From Tubulanus polymorphus (lineage: Eukaryota; Nemertea; Palaeonemertea; Tubulaniformes; Tubulanidae): 64,000 nt of DNA. The translations under genes and the position numbers were made by a program. Shown piece by piece: positions 46,981-57,825 of this stretch (its first letter is position 1; every line of letters begins with the position of its first letter). The DNA lies in NCBI RefSeq assembly GCF_964204645.1, contig NC_134031.1, forward strand, positions 186,001-250,000, written 5' to 3'. The notes under the pieces are model-generated. The model was not told where the DNA came from. It made no database searches and saw only the letters and a program-made list of their open reading frames with translations.

Positions 46981-47011
46981 GGAGCAGCGAGTTTTCACTT
47001 ACACAGTAATA
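46840..47011 (+). promoter_or_regulatory. Likely promoter/5' UTR of REV1
   Basis: Immediately upstream of the REV1 ATG; contains two GGGAGCAGCGAGTTTT words about 35 bp apart. No TATA box seen. Start site not defined. Confidence 0.3.
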
Positions 47012-50000
47012 ATGTCATCCACTAGTAGAGGAGGACGAGGAGGAAAGAAAAAGAGGAGAGATGACAACGGTTGGGAACAATTTGTAAGTTTATAAGTTAG
47101 AGAATACCGGTTTATATCTCCCCTGATACCCCCCCTCCCCTGATACCCCCCTCCTAGTTAGTATCACGAGCGGATATTTTCACAAACCACATCTGATTAT
47201 AAAAGCTTACCAACAACGATTAGGTGATTAACAAGAATCCCTCCCCAAATCCTGTGATCCCTCCTGCGACCCTGTGATCCCGACCCTATGATCCCTCCCC
47301 GACCCTGTGATCCCTACCCCGACCCTATGATCCCTCCCCCGACCCTATGATCCCTCCCCGACCCTGTGATCCCTCCCCCGACCCTGTGATCCCTCCCCCG
47401 ACCCTATGATCCCTCCCCCGACCCTATGATCCCTCCCCGACCCTGTGATCCCTCCCCCGACCCTGTGATCCCTCCCCCGACCCTGTGATCCCTCCCCCGA
47501 CGCTGTGATCCCTCCTGCGACCCTGTGATCCCTTTCCGACCCTGTGATCCCTTTCCGACCCTGTGATCCCTCCCCGACCCTGTGATCCCTCCTCCGACCC
47601 TATGATCCCTCCGCCGACCCTGTGATCCCTCCCCCGACGCTGTGATCCCTCCTGCGACCCTGTGATCCCTTTCCGACCCTGTGATCCCTCCCCCGACCCT
47701 GTGATCCCTCCCCCGACGCTGTGATCCCTCCTGCGACCCTGTGATCCCTTTCCGACCCTGTGATCCCTCCCCCGACCCTGTGATCCCTCCTGCAACCCTG
47801 TGATCCCTCCCCCGACCCTGTGATCCCTCCCCCGACCCTGTGATCCCTCCTGCAACCCTGTGATCCCTCCCCCGACCCTGTGATCCCTCCCCTCCCTCCC
47901 TCCCTCCCGCGACCCTGTGATCCCCTCCCTCCCCACTGATACAAAGTTATATATTTACAGGGTGGCTATATGGCTGCGAAGATTAAAAAGTTGGAAAATC
48001 AATTTACATCAGAGAAAGAAGAAACTTCTAAAAGTCATATATTTAAAGGAGTTTCTATATTTGTGAATGGATATACAAGTGAGTATTATACAGATCGATT
48101 TCACACGGTTCAACAATCACTCAATAGAGGGAGTTATCGTTGTTTTATATAGATCCATCGTCCGATGAATTGAGACGTTTAATGACGACTAACGGCGGCA
48201 GATTTATTCATTATTACGATCGTCTCAAGGTCACTCACATCATAGCCACAAATCTACCAAATAGTAAGATTAAAAACTTGAAACGTGAATTAGTGGTGAG
48301 TCCGAACTGGATAACAGACAGGTCAGTCGCACCCAGACCCAGCGTGGGTAATCTTGATACTAGATTAGATTCAATTGATATTTCAATCGATTGTTTTGTA
48401 TTTATTGTAGCGTTAAAGCAGGGAAACTGCTGCCTTACAGTGACTATCTACTCTACCGTAAACAATTTAAAAAATTAGATGTCATCAGCGCGAAAAGTAA
48501 TCCATCTAAAACTGACAACGCAGAGGACCGTGTCGTTACTACTGCATCAACTGGAAATCCTACTGTCAAATTAGACGATTCACAAACCACCAGTGTTAGT
48601 TCTAAAGTTCAAACTAGGAATCTACCGGACTCAGAAACCAGCGGTGTTAGTTCTAAAGTTCAAACTAGGAATCTACCGGACTCAGAAACCTGTGGTGTTA
48701 GTTCTAAAGTTCAAACTAGGAATCTACCGGACTCAGAAACCTGCGGTGTTAGTTCTAAAGTTCAAACTAGGAATCTACCGGACTCAGAAACCAGCGGTGT
48801 TAGTTCTAAAGTTCAAACTAGGAATCTACCGGACTCAGAAACCAGCGGTGTTAGTTCTAAAGTTCAAACTAGGAATCTACCGGACTCAGAAACCTGCGGT
48901 GTTAGTTCTAAAGTTCAAACTAGGAATCTACCGGCCTCAGAAACCAGCGGTGTTAGTTCTAAAGTTCAAACTAGGAATCTACCGGACTCAGAAACCAGCG
49001 GTGTTAGTTCTAAAGTTCAAACTAGGAATCTACCGGACTCAGAAACCAGTGGTGTTAGTTCTAAAGTTCAAACTAGGAATCTACCGGACTCAGAAACCAG
49101 TGGTGTTAGTTCTAAAGTTCAAACTAGGAATCTACCGGACTCAGAAACCAGCGGTGTTAGTTCTAAAGTTCAAACTAGGAATCTACCGGACTCAGAAACC
49201 TGTGGTGTTAGTTCTAAAGTTCAAACTAGGAATCTACCGGACTCAGAAACCTGTGGTGTTAGTTCTAAAGTTCAAAATAAGAAAACAACGGCCTCAGAAA
49301 CCTGCAGTGTCAGTTCTAAAGATACGAGATTTCTCTCAGAATTTTATGCTAATTCACGTTTGCACCATCTGTCCACTTGGGGCGCTGAGTTTAAACAATA
49401 CGTCAATAAACTACAGACAGAAAATGATCAATTCCCGGGACGTGATAAACTCAATGAGTTTGTACAATCAACTGCTGGAGAACCATGCGATAAACTCAAT
49501 GAGTTTGTACAAACAGCAGTGGCTGGAGAACGTGTTATAATGCACATTGATATGGATTGTTTCTTTGTGTCAGTTGGATTGAGATCTAGACCACATTTAA
49601 AAGGTTTGTATCTCGCTATCTTCACTTAACAGCAGGATCCAGTTTCACAGTTGTCTCTGACTCAATTTAATTCATTTGAAATAAACCTATAAGTGAACCA
49701 GTAGCAGTTTTATTGTATTTATAGGTAAACCAGTAGCAGTCACTCATTCTAAAGGAAAATCTGAATTACATAAACGAGAAGGAACAGATATTCAATATGA
49801 ACGAGCTTTATGGCAACACAGGTAGATTTAGAAAGAGCTGGAACTGAATTCCAGAGAACAGACTGAATTCAAACTGGTTTATTTTCACTGCATGTTGTTT
49901 ACTTTCAGGAAACGTTCTCGATTGTCAAAAGGTGGCGCTGCTGCTGCTGCTGTATTTGTTAATGATAATCTAGATGAAGATTCTGAGGATGAATTTCAAC

Positions 50001-53000
50001 AATCTGAAACCAAACGTCATCACAATTCTGCTGCTGCTACTGCTGCTGTTTCTGATACAACAGCTGAAAAAATTCCTTCATTTGCTGAAATAGCATCGTG
50101 TAATTACGAAGCAAGACAGGTATTAACAAATACCAGACTGGCCAGGCTAGGGTAGGCTAGGGTAGACTAGGGTAGACTAGAGTTCAGAATTTGTGATGTT
50201 TGATATTGTGTTTATCGTTCAAGGCTGGTTTAAGGAATGGAATGTTTATTGTTCAAGGCTGGTTTAAGGAATGGAATGTTTATTGTTTAAGGCATGTTTA
50301 AGGAATGGAATGTTTATTATTCAAGGCTGGTTTAAGGAATGGAATGTTTATTATTTAAGGCTGGTTTAAGGAATGGAATGTTTATTGGTGAAGCGATGAA
50401 ATTATGTCCGAATCTCGTCACAATTCCGTATGATTTTGACAGTTATAACGAAGTATCTCGACAACTTTATGATATAGTTGCCAGGTAACAGTAGCAGAAT
50501 GAAACCGATCTGTCTGTTGTAAGAAGCACATACTGTTCATATTGAACTGTCTCTATTTTTAGTTATACTCATTGTATTGAAGCTGTAAGCTGTGATGAGA
50601 TGTTTATTGATTGTACCGATTTATTAGAACACACCAGCGCGACACCTGATCAATTCTCTTCGATGTTACGTTCTGAAATACAATCATCTACTCATTGTGC
50701 GGCATCATGCGGTATGGGTAAGTGTTGGTAAGTGGGGGTAAGTGTTTATCCACTTCCACAGTGGAACAGCCCTTTCACGATGCAAGTTATTGTAAATTTT
50801 GAATCTATTTATAGGTACGAATATATTACTAGCCAGAATGGCGACTAGAATTGCTAAACCAAATGGACAATATTATCTACCTTCAAGTGATGTTCAAGAA
50901 TTCATTGTTAAACAACCAGTTAAACATTTACCAGGCACGTACAGTAACCGAGACCAGGGGCTACTGGACCCAGTTCCACAGTTCTGTGTACAGTAACCGA
51001 GACCAGGGGCTACAGGACCCAGTTCCACAGTTCTGTGTACAGTAACAGAGACCAGGGGCAACAGGACCCAGTTCCACAGTTCTGTGTACAGTAACAGAGA
51101 CCAGGGGCTACAGGACCCAGTTCCACAGTTCTGTGTACAGTAACAGAGACCAGGGGCTACAGGACCCAGTTCCACAGTTCTGTGTACAGTAACAGAGACC
51201 AGGGGCTACAGGACCCAGTTCCACAGTTCTGTGTACAGTAATAGAGACCAGGGGCTACAGGACCCAGTTCCACAGTTCTGTGTACAGTAACAGAGACCAG
51301 GGGCTACAGGACCCAGTTCCACAGTTCTGTGTACAGTAACAGAGACCAGGGGCTACAGGACCCAGTTCCACAGTTCTGTGTACAGTAACAGAGACCAGGG
51401 GCTACAGGACCCAGTTCCATAGTTCTGTGTACAGTAACAGAGACCAGGGGCTACAGGACCCAGTTCCACAGTTCTGTGTACAGTAACAGAGACCAGGGGC
51501 TACAGGACCCAGTTCCACAGTTCTGTGTACAGTAACAGAGACCAGGGGCTACAGGACCCAGTTCCACAGTTCTGTGTACAGTAACCGAGACCAGGGGCTA
51601 CAGGACCCAGTTCCACACTTCTGTGTACAGTAACAGAGACCAGGGGCTACAGGACCCAGTTCCACACTTCTGTGTACAGTAACAGAGACCTGGGGCTACA
51701 GGACCCAGTTCCACAGTTCTGTGTACAGTAACAGAGACCAGGGGCTACAGATGCTCAACAGTTGGTTAAAGATAACCGGCGGATATATACAATAATAACA
51801 ATGAACTTGTCACTAGTCAACTAACCACTTGTAAACTGTAACCAACTTTTGAGCAACTGCAGCTCCAGAGGTCTTATGTCCTGTGAATAATCCTAAATTT
51901 CAGTTGATCTGATTTGTTATATTTTCTAGGTGTCGGATCGGCTACAAATGTAAAACTAAGAGAATTAGGTGTTGAAACTTGTGGACACTTACAGCAGATC
52001 GGTTTATCAACTTTACAGAAAGAATTCGGCCCAAAAACTGGACAATGTTTGTATAATTACAGTCGCGGTGAGGACAGTCGCCGACTTAGAGTCGAACATC
52101 AGAGAAAATCAATATCGGCAGACGTTAATTACGGTATTCGTTTTACTGAGGTAACTTTAGATAAATCTGGATAGAGTTTACATTGATATTCTGTATGGAG
52201 ATCATTGAATCAGTTTTCTGATCATTGAATCAGTTTCCTGATCATTGAATCAGTTTTCTGATCAATGAATCAGTTTTCTGATCGTTGAATCAGTTTCCTG
52301 ATCATTGAATCAGTTTTCTGATCATTGAATCAGTTTCCTGATCATTGAATCAGTTTTCTTATCAATGAATCAGTTTTCTGATCGTTGAATCAGTTTCCTG
52401 TTCATTGAATCAGTTTCCTGATCATTGAATCAGTTTTCTTATCAATGAATCAGTTTTCTGATCGTTGAATCAGTTTCCTGATCATCGAATCAGTTTTCTG
52501 ATCAATGAATCAGTTTTCTGATCATTGAATCAGTTTTCTGTTGTATATTCGTAGAATTCAGACGTTGAGAAGTTTATATCTGAACTTTCTACGGAAGTCG
52601 AAGCTCGATTAAAGAAATTAAACTCAAAAGGGAAAACTATAACGATAAAACTGAAAATCAGGGCTTCAAATGCACCGAAAGAAACTGCAAAATTCATGGG
52701 TAAACAATTCATAACTGTTATAGAATCTCTATCTGTCACTATCTGTCACATATGTCTGTCTGACGTCTATCTGTCACTGTCTGACGTCTATCTGTCACTA
52801 TCTGTCACATATGTCTGTCTGACATCTATCTGTCACTGTCTGTTTGTCTGTCTGTTTGAATGTTTTCTATTTTTCTTCACAGGTCACGGAGTTTGTGATA
52901 ACGTTACCAAATCAGTAACATTACCGATAGCAACCGACGATAATAAGATTATCAGTTCGAAATGTATGGATATGATTCGACCGATGAAGATATCAGCTGA

Positions 53001-55555
53001 AGATTTCCGTGGGGTAAGAACTCCTTCCCCGGGGGGTTACTGGGTCCGGACTCATCTTAAGGAATTTGAGATTGCAATGTTTTCTATGTTTTGTAGGTTG
53101 GAATTCAGATTCAGAAATTAGAAACTCAGAAAAATCGATCAAATATTACGAGCATTTTGAACTTTACTAGAAAATCCAGTGAAATCCCAGCTACAGCAGG
53201 TAGTGATACTAGTGGTAAACCGGTATCATCAGAATCAGATAAAACTCCCAGCAGCAGCAGCAGGAACAGCAGCAGCAGCAGGAACAGCAGCAGCAACAGC
53301 AACAGCAGCAGCAACAGCTGCAGGAAGAAGGGAATCCTGAAATTCACTACAGACAAACAACAAATAAAGTCTCATATGAAGTAAGTTTTATATTTTCATA
53401 TTAGGTTCACAAAATTGTGCAGGGGCTGCAGTTTGAAGGAATACTGCAGTAATTCACTATATCAACGATCCACTGTTTAACTGTAACTGCTGCCCCTGGT
53501 ACACACAAACCTGATTGTGTGTATTTCTGTATGTATATTTATAGAAATTCACTGCCTCCACTTCCACAGTTTAATCCACAAACTCCACATGTATCGACAA
53601 AACCTCCAACTACAGACTTCCTACTCTCTCCATCTCAGGTAATTAATCATTACATGCGCCTGTGTGACTGACATGTGCCTGTAACATGGAGTATTATATC
53701 TCTAACTAGGTCGATCTCGATGTTCTAAAAGAACTCCCTCCAGAAATTCGTCGACAAATTGAAAACGATTTGAAAAAATCGAAAAAGAATCAAGTAGAAA
53801 AATCATCGCATGAAAAACCGGCTACAAAACGTGGACTGATTCGGGATTACCAGGAAACTGCGGCCAGTGATAAACCGGGCTGTTCTCATTGGCTAACTAC
53901 ATCAACCAATCAGCAACCAGATGATGAGATCGTTGTATTATCAGAAATCGAGGAACTACCTTCATTTTCACAGGTATCCATTACACTCTGTTCTACAGCT
54001 ATAGCTGTCTATATTAGTGATGTCATAGGGGGAAATCTGTTACATTATTCATAGATCGATCCGGATTGTCTAGCAGCGCTACCTGGTGACATTCAGAGAG
54101 AACTAAACGCAGCTTACAACAATAAACAACGGTCGTCATCGGTAACTACATCAGTAGCTGGAACAGCAGCGGGAACGGGGAAGATGCAGAAATCACCGGC
54201 GAAAACAGTACAGTTACTATGGAAACCAAATGCTGAAAAATCACCCATAAAAGCTGGAACAGGAAAACGAACGACATTCAAATCACCTTCGAAGGTTCGT
54301 AGAAATACAACAATTAAAACCGGTATTTAATTTGAGTGAGACAGAGAGATGTGTTTATATTAGGGTTCACCGGGAAAGAGATACAAATCACCGAACAAAT
54401 ACAAGGTTAAAACCAGTCCGAATAAACCTGTAGAAAGAAGACGCTTTGAAGATGATCTGATGGAAGGGACAGCAGTACCAGAAGTTATCCAGCATCCTGG
54501 AGCAGTCCTCCAGCAACCTGATACTCGTCCTCCTGTTAACATATGTGGTGCAGTTACTTTGCAAGAAGTGAAAGATTTAACTTTAGAATGGATTTTAACA
54601 TCTCCTGGTGAGTTAGGTTTTTAGCTATCTGTAGAAACTCTCCGTCTCCTGGTGACTTAGTTAGGTTTTTAGCTATCTGTAGAAACTCTCCGTGTCCTGG
54701 TGAGTTAGTTAGGTTTTTAACTATCTCTAGAAACTCTCCGTGTCCTGGTGAGTTAGTTAGGTTTTTAGCTATCTGTAGAAACTCTCTGTCTCCTGGTGAG
54801 TTAGTTAGGTTTTTAGTTATCTGTAGAAACTCTCCGTCTCCTGGTGAGTTAGTTAGGTTTTTAACTATCTCTAGAAACTCTCCGTGTCCTGGTGAGTTAG
54901 TTAGGTTTTTAGCTATCTGTAGAAACTCTCCGTGTCCTGGTGAGTTAGTTAGGTTTTTAGCTATCTGTAGAAACTCTCCGTGTCCTGGTGAGTTAGATAG
55001 GTTGCTGGGTATCTGTAGGAACTCTCCGCAATATATTTAAATGGAGTTGTTTATATTTGTCAGTTCCAGAAGTTGAAGATGTTGTGAGATATCAGTGCTA
55101 TCTGGATGAACTTGTGAATGACTGTAATTTAGAACAAGTTGATCTTCTATTGCATTATCTATACAGGTAACTCTTTCTCCTCCCTCTCCCTCCCTCTCCC
55201 TCCCTCTCCCTCCCTCTCCCTCCCTCTCCCTCCCTCTCCCTCCCTCCCTCTCCCTCCCTCTCCCTCTCCCTCTCCCTCTCCCTCTCCCTCTCCCTCTCCC
55301 TCTCCCTCTCCCTCTCCCTCTCCCTCTCCCTCTCCCTCTCCCTCTCCCTCTCCCTCTCCCTCTCCCTCCCTCTTGCTCATCTCTCTTTTCATCAGTTGTG
55401 TAATGATTATTATCTATTTTAGGAGATGTAGTCGGCTTGATTCTGAGGTGTGGATTCAGTGTTTAACTGATATCATTAAATCAGTACAGAACAGTGTTCT
55501 TATTAAACATGGTGCTAAATTAAAACTCAAATTTAACTCATCAATCGGAAATTAA
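47012..55555 (+). CDS. REV1: DNA repair protein REV1 (BRCT, Y-family polymerase, UBMs, CTD), 19 exons
   Basis: Exons: 47012-47083, 47961-48078, 48153-48321, 48411-49603, 49725-49821, 49909-50119, 50360-50484, 50563-50717, 50815-50934, 51930-52150, 52555-52699, 52883-53013, 53097-53380, 53545-53638, 53710-53973, 54055-54294, 54364-54607, 55064-55166, 55423-55555. The sum is 4119 nt, or 1372 aa (human about 1251), with consistent phases. The BRCT domain is at about 45-135 ([18 protein letters not shown]). The Y-family core spans about 495-920 with the metal-binding HIDMDCFF and SCDE at about 671-674, and the signatures [16 protein letters not shown] and KEFGPKTGQ. Two ubiquitin-binding motifs ([22 protein letters not shown]) and the C-terminal domain that binds other TLS polymerases and REV7 follow. 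It is a deoxycytidyl transferase and scaffold for translesion synthesis. A 51-bp coding minisatellite explains most of the extra length. Confidence 0.96.
47120..47930 (+). repeat. 20-bp minisatellite CGACCCTGTGATCCCTCCCC filling REV1 intron 1
   Basis: About 38 copies with TGTGATCC/TATGATCC and CCCCCGA/TTTCCGA variants, occupying almost the whole intron between 47084 and 47960. Confidence 0.93.
48590..49285 (+). repeat. 51-bp coding minisatellite in REV1 exon 4
   Basis: About 13-14 copies of a 51-bp unit encode a 17-residue repeat, [17 protein letters not shown], with Ser/Cys variation at the second position (TCGVSSK). It is in frame with both the BRCT exon and the catalytic exon and is Ser/Thr-rich and low in hydrophobics, so probably disordered. 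Confidence 0.93.
50221..50390 (+). repeat. 34-bp repeat made from the 5' border of REV1 exon 7
   Basis: Copies of AAGGCTGGTTTAAGGAATGG start at 50221, 50255, 50289, 50323 and 50357. The last is the true exon border (exon starts 50360, Ala-Gly-Leu-Arg-Asn-Gly-Met). The upstream four repeat the acceptor AAG plus the first 20-odd exon bases. Confidence 0.88.
50942..51752 (+). repeat. 49-bp minisatellite in REV1 intron 9
   Basis: About 16-17 copies of a 49-bp unit, CAGTAACAGAGACCAGGGGC, TACAGGACCCAGTTCCACAG and TTCTGTGTA. It begins within ten bases of the exon 9 donor. Confidence 0.93.
52200..52542 (+). repeat. 20-bp minisatellite GATCATTGAATCAGTTTTCT in REV1 intron 10
   Basis: About 17 copies with TTTT/TTTC and CATT/CGTT/CAAT variants; the array ends about 12 bp before the exon 11 acceptor. 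Confidence 0.92.
52733..52855 (+). repeat. CTATCTGTCAC/TGTCTGACGT repeat in REV1 intron 11
   Basis: Imperfect copies of CTATCTGTCAC and CTGTCTGACGTCTATCTGTC words. Confidence 0.8.
54601..55030 (+). repeat. 48-bp minisatellite made from the REV1 exon 17 donor border
   Basis: The exon 17 end and donor, TCTCCTG/GTGAGTTAG, are repeated about nine times in a 44-48 bp unit with GGTTTTTAGCTATCTGTAGA and AACTCTCCG. Each unit has a donor-like CCTGGTGAGTTAG. The array runs to near the exon 18 acceptor. Confidence 0.9.
55172..55375 (+). repeat. (CCCTCT)n pyrimidine tract in REV1 intron 18, copy 1
   Basis: CCCTCCCTCT then pure CTCCCT hexamers. The equivalent tract in the duplicate (57346-57650) is about 96 bp longer. 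Confidence 0.92.
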
Positions 55556-55580
55556 TTTTGTATTTATTAATTTATTGTGA

Positions 55581-55586
55581 AATAAA
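55581..55586 (+). terminator. Polyadenylation signal of REV1 (first copy)
   Basis: AATAAA 26 bp after the stop codon, followed by a T-rich run. The identical signal is present in the duplicate at 57851-57856. Confidence 0.6.
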
Positions 55587-57237
55587 TCAGTTTATTTTAT
55601 TTTATTTTATTAATATTGAGTCTAGTTCTACAGTGGTTTGGAGTATGTTGGACAAGTTGCAGTATAGCACTAGGACTCTGGAGTCAGAGTGCAGCCTCGG
55701 ACCCCAGTCACTGATCAGCCAATCCTGACCAGTCCATCACTGAACCGGGGCTGCAGTTGCTCAAAACTGGCAGATAAATACCACAGAAACAATGAACTTT
55801 TAATTGTCACTGTGTCAACTGTTTACAATTCAATAGTGATTTGGCTTCAAGCAAAATGCGGGAGTCAGTGGTGGCCCCTTTGAATTGGCGTCCCGTCGAC
55901 TGTAGTAATATCTACAGACTCCGAATCAAAGATCGTCTGAAAGAAAAGTGAGATTCTCATCTATGAATGGTGGCTTTAAAGTCTTAAATCAAGAGAATGG
56001 TTTTATTAGCATTTGAAACAATACAGCCCGCCACTGAAAGAATAGTAATCTCAACCGTCTAGTGCTGCCCCTATGTATAACGATAGCGGAAAAAACGTGA
56101 ACTAACATAATACTCGCTTGCCAGACACTTTTTACGGCCGTACTGGACAAACTATTTACCGACTTGCGGGCCGGAATCAGAGAAAATTCTCAAACTCTTT
56201 GAAAACAGCACTGAAACTAATCAACTGGTGATTCTTATATAAAAGAAGAGTTTTAAAAGAATAAATTTGTATCAGGGTATTTCTAGTGAGGTCGGCGATG
56301 ATATAATGATAATTCATTGGTAAGCAATGGTTTTTGCTAATAAATAGAATAAAGTAACCCAAAAAGATATAGAAATACCATCTAAAATTCATTATATCAT
56401 ATTGTATTAGAATAAGGCGACAAACTGATCCGTATTGTAGGAAATTCATATTCCTCCGGCAGTGCATTATTATTTTAGTTCACAGAAATTCCACTATCGT
56501 TATTCATAGGGGCAGCACCGTACGGTTGAGATCTAACACAGCCTAGCCATTCTACTGTGGCATGTGAGTAGTACAGCTATTTTTTAAATGTCAAAATTCA
56601 TGTATTATTCAACAGAAATGAAAGTTCAAAAATAAAAAAGAGCACTTTTCAGCACTAATTGACATCTTAATGGAAACAAACTGTCGATGATCGAATACAG
56701 TTATTCGCTATGGGTCTAGAAACCACTGACCCTCCCCAGCTGGACCTGATACAGCCATGAATCCATCAAATAAAAGACATTGTTTTTTTACATATAACAA
56801 TTTATAATTCAGTGAATTCCATACATTATTATGATCAATGTTTTACAGTTTTTGTGTTTCTACCACAAACAATTATTTAATTACATTTAATTTATTTTTT
56901 ATCTTTTTTTTAAATTATTATTTACATGATTAATTTTACACATGATATCAATTAATTAATATTTTAAAAACATCACTTTCTCAAAATGAAGGAAGTGATT
57001 TATTTCTATTCTATTCCAATTGTTAGTTAGGTTTTTAGCTATCTGTAGAAACTCTCTGTGTCCTGGTGAGTTAGATAGGTTTTTAGCTATCTGTAGAAAC
57101 TCTCCGTGTCCTGGTGAGTTAGATAGGTTTTTAACTATCTGTAGAAACTCTCCGTCTCCTGGTGAGTTAGATAGGTTGCTGGGTATCTGTAGGAACTCTC
57201 CGCAATATATTTAAATGGAGTTGTTTATATTTTCCAG

Positions 57238-57825
57238 TTCCAGAAGTTGAAGATGTTGTGAGATATCAGTGCTATCTGGATGAACTTGTGAATGACTGTA
57301 ATTTAGAACAAGTTGATCTTCTATTGCATTATCTATACAGGTAACTCTTTCTCCTCCCTCTCCCTCCCTTTCCCTCCCTCTCTCCCTCCCTCTCCCTCCC
57401 TCTCTCCCTCCCTCTCTCCCTCCCTCTCCCTCTCCCTCTCCCTCTCCCTCTCCCTCTCCCTCTCCCTCTCCCTCTCCCTCTCCCTCTCCCTCTCCCTCTC
57501 CCTCTCCCTCTCCCTCTCCCTCTCCCTCTCCCTCTCCCTCTCCCTCTCCCTCTCCCTCTCCCTCTCCCTCTCCCTCTCCCTCTCCCTCTCCCTCTCCCTC
57601 TCCCTCTCCCTCTCCCTCTCCCTCTCCCTCTCCCTCTCCCTCTCCCTCATCCCTCTTTTCATCAGTTGTGTAATGATTATTATCTATTTTAGGAGATGTA
57701 GTCGGCTTGATTATGAGGTGTGGATTCAGTGTTTAACTGATATCATTAAATCAGTACAGAACAGTGTTCTTATTAAACATGGTGCTAAATTAAAACTCAA
57801 ATTTAACTCATCAATCGGAAATTAA
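57238..57825 (+). pseudogene. Duplicate of REV1 exons 18-19 (partial gene copy or alternative 3' exons)
   Basis: 57238-57340 repeats exon 18 and 57693-57825 repeats exon 19, with intact acceptor (TTTCCAG), donor (CAG/GTAACT), second acceptor (TTTTAG), stop codon and polyadenylation signal. The one coding change noticed is Ser to Tyr (TCT to TAT) in RLDSEVW. It has no upstream exons or promoter of its own. It may be inert, or exon 17 may splice to it, or exon 18 of copy 1 may splice to exon 19 of copy 2; all of these keep the frame because the phases are identical. Confidence 0.8.
57346..57650 (+). repeat. (CCCTCT)n pyrimidine tract, duplicate copy
   Basis: Almost pure CTCCCT hexamers for about 230 bp after an irregular start. 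Confidence 0.93.

Larger units (their letters stand above)
54740..57022 (+). repeat. Copy 1 of a roughly 2.2-kb tandem duplication (REV1 3' end)
   Basis: Sequence from within the intron 17 minisatellite through exons 18-19 and 1.4 kb of 3' flank is repeated directly downstream. The left edge falls in the minisatellite and is approximate. The right edge is at ATTCTATTCCAATTG (57022). Confidence 0.88.

Noticed and set aside
48593-49540. Alternative-frame 315-codon ORF over the REV1 repeat ([16 protein letters not shown])
   Set aside because: Shadow of the 51-bp coding repeat; only the [14 protein letters not shown] frame connects BRCT to the polymerase exon.
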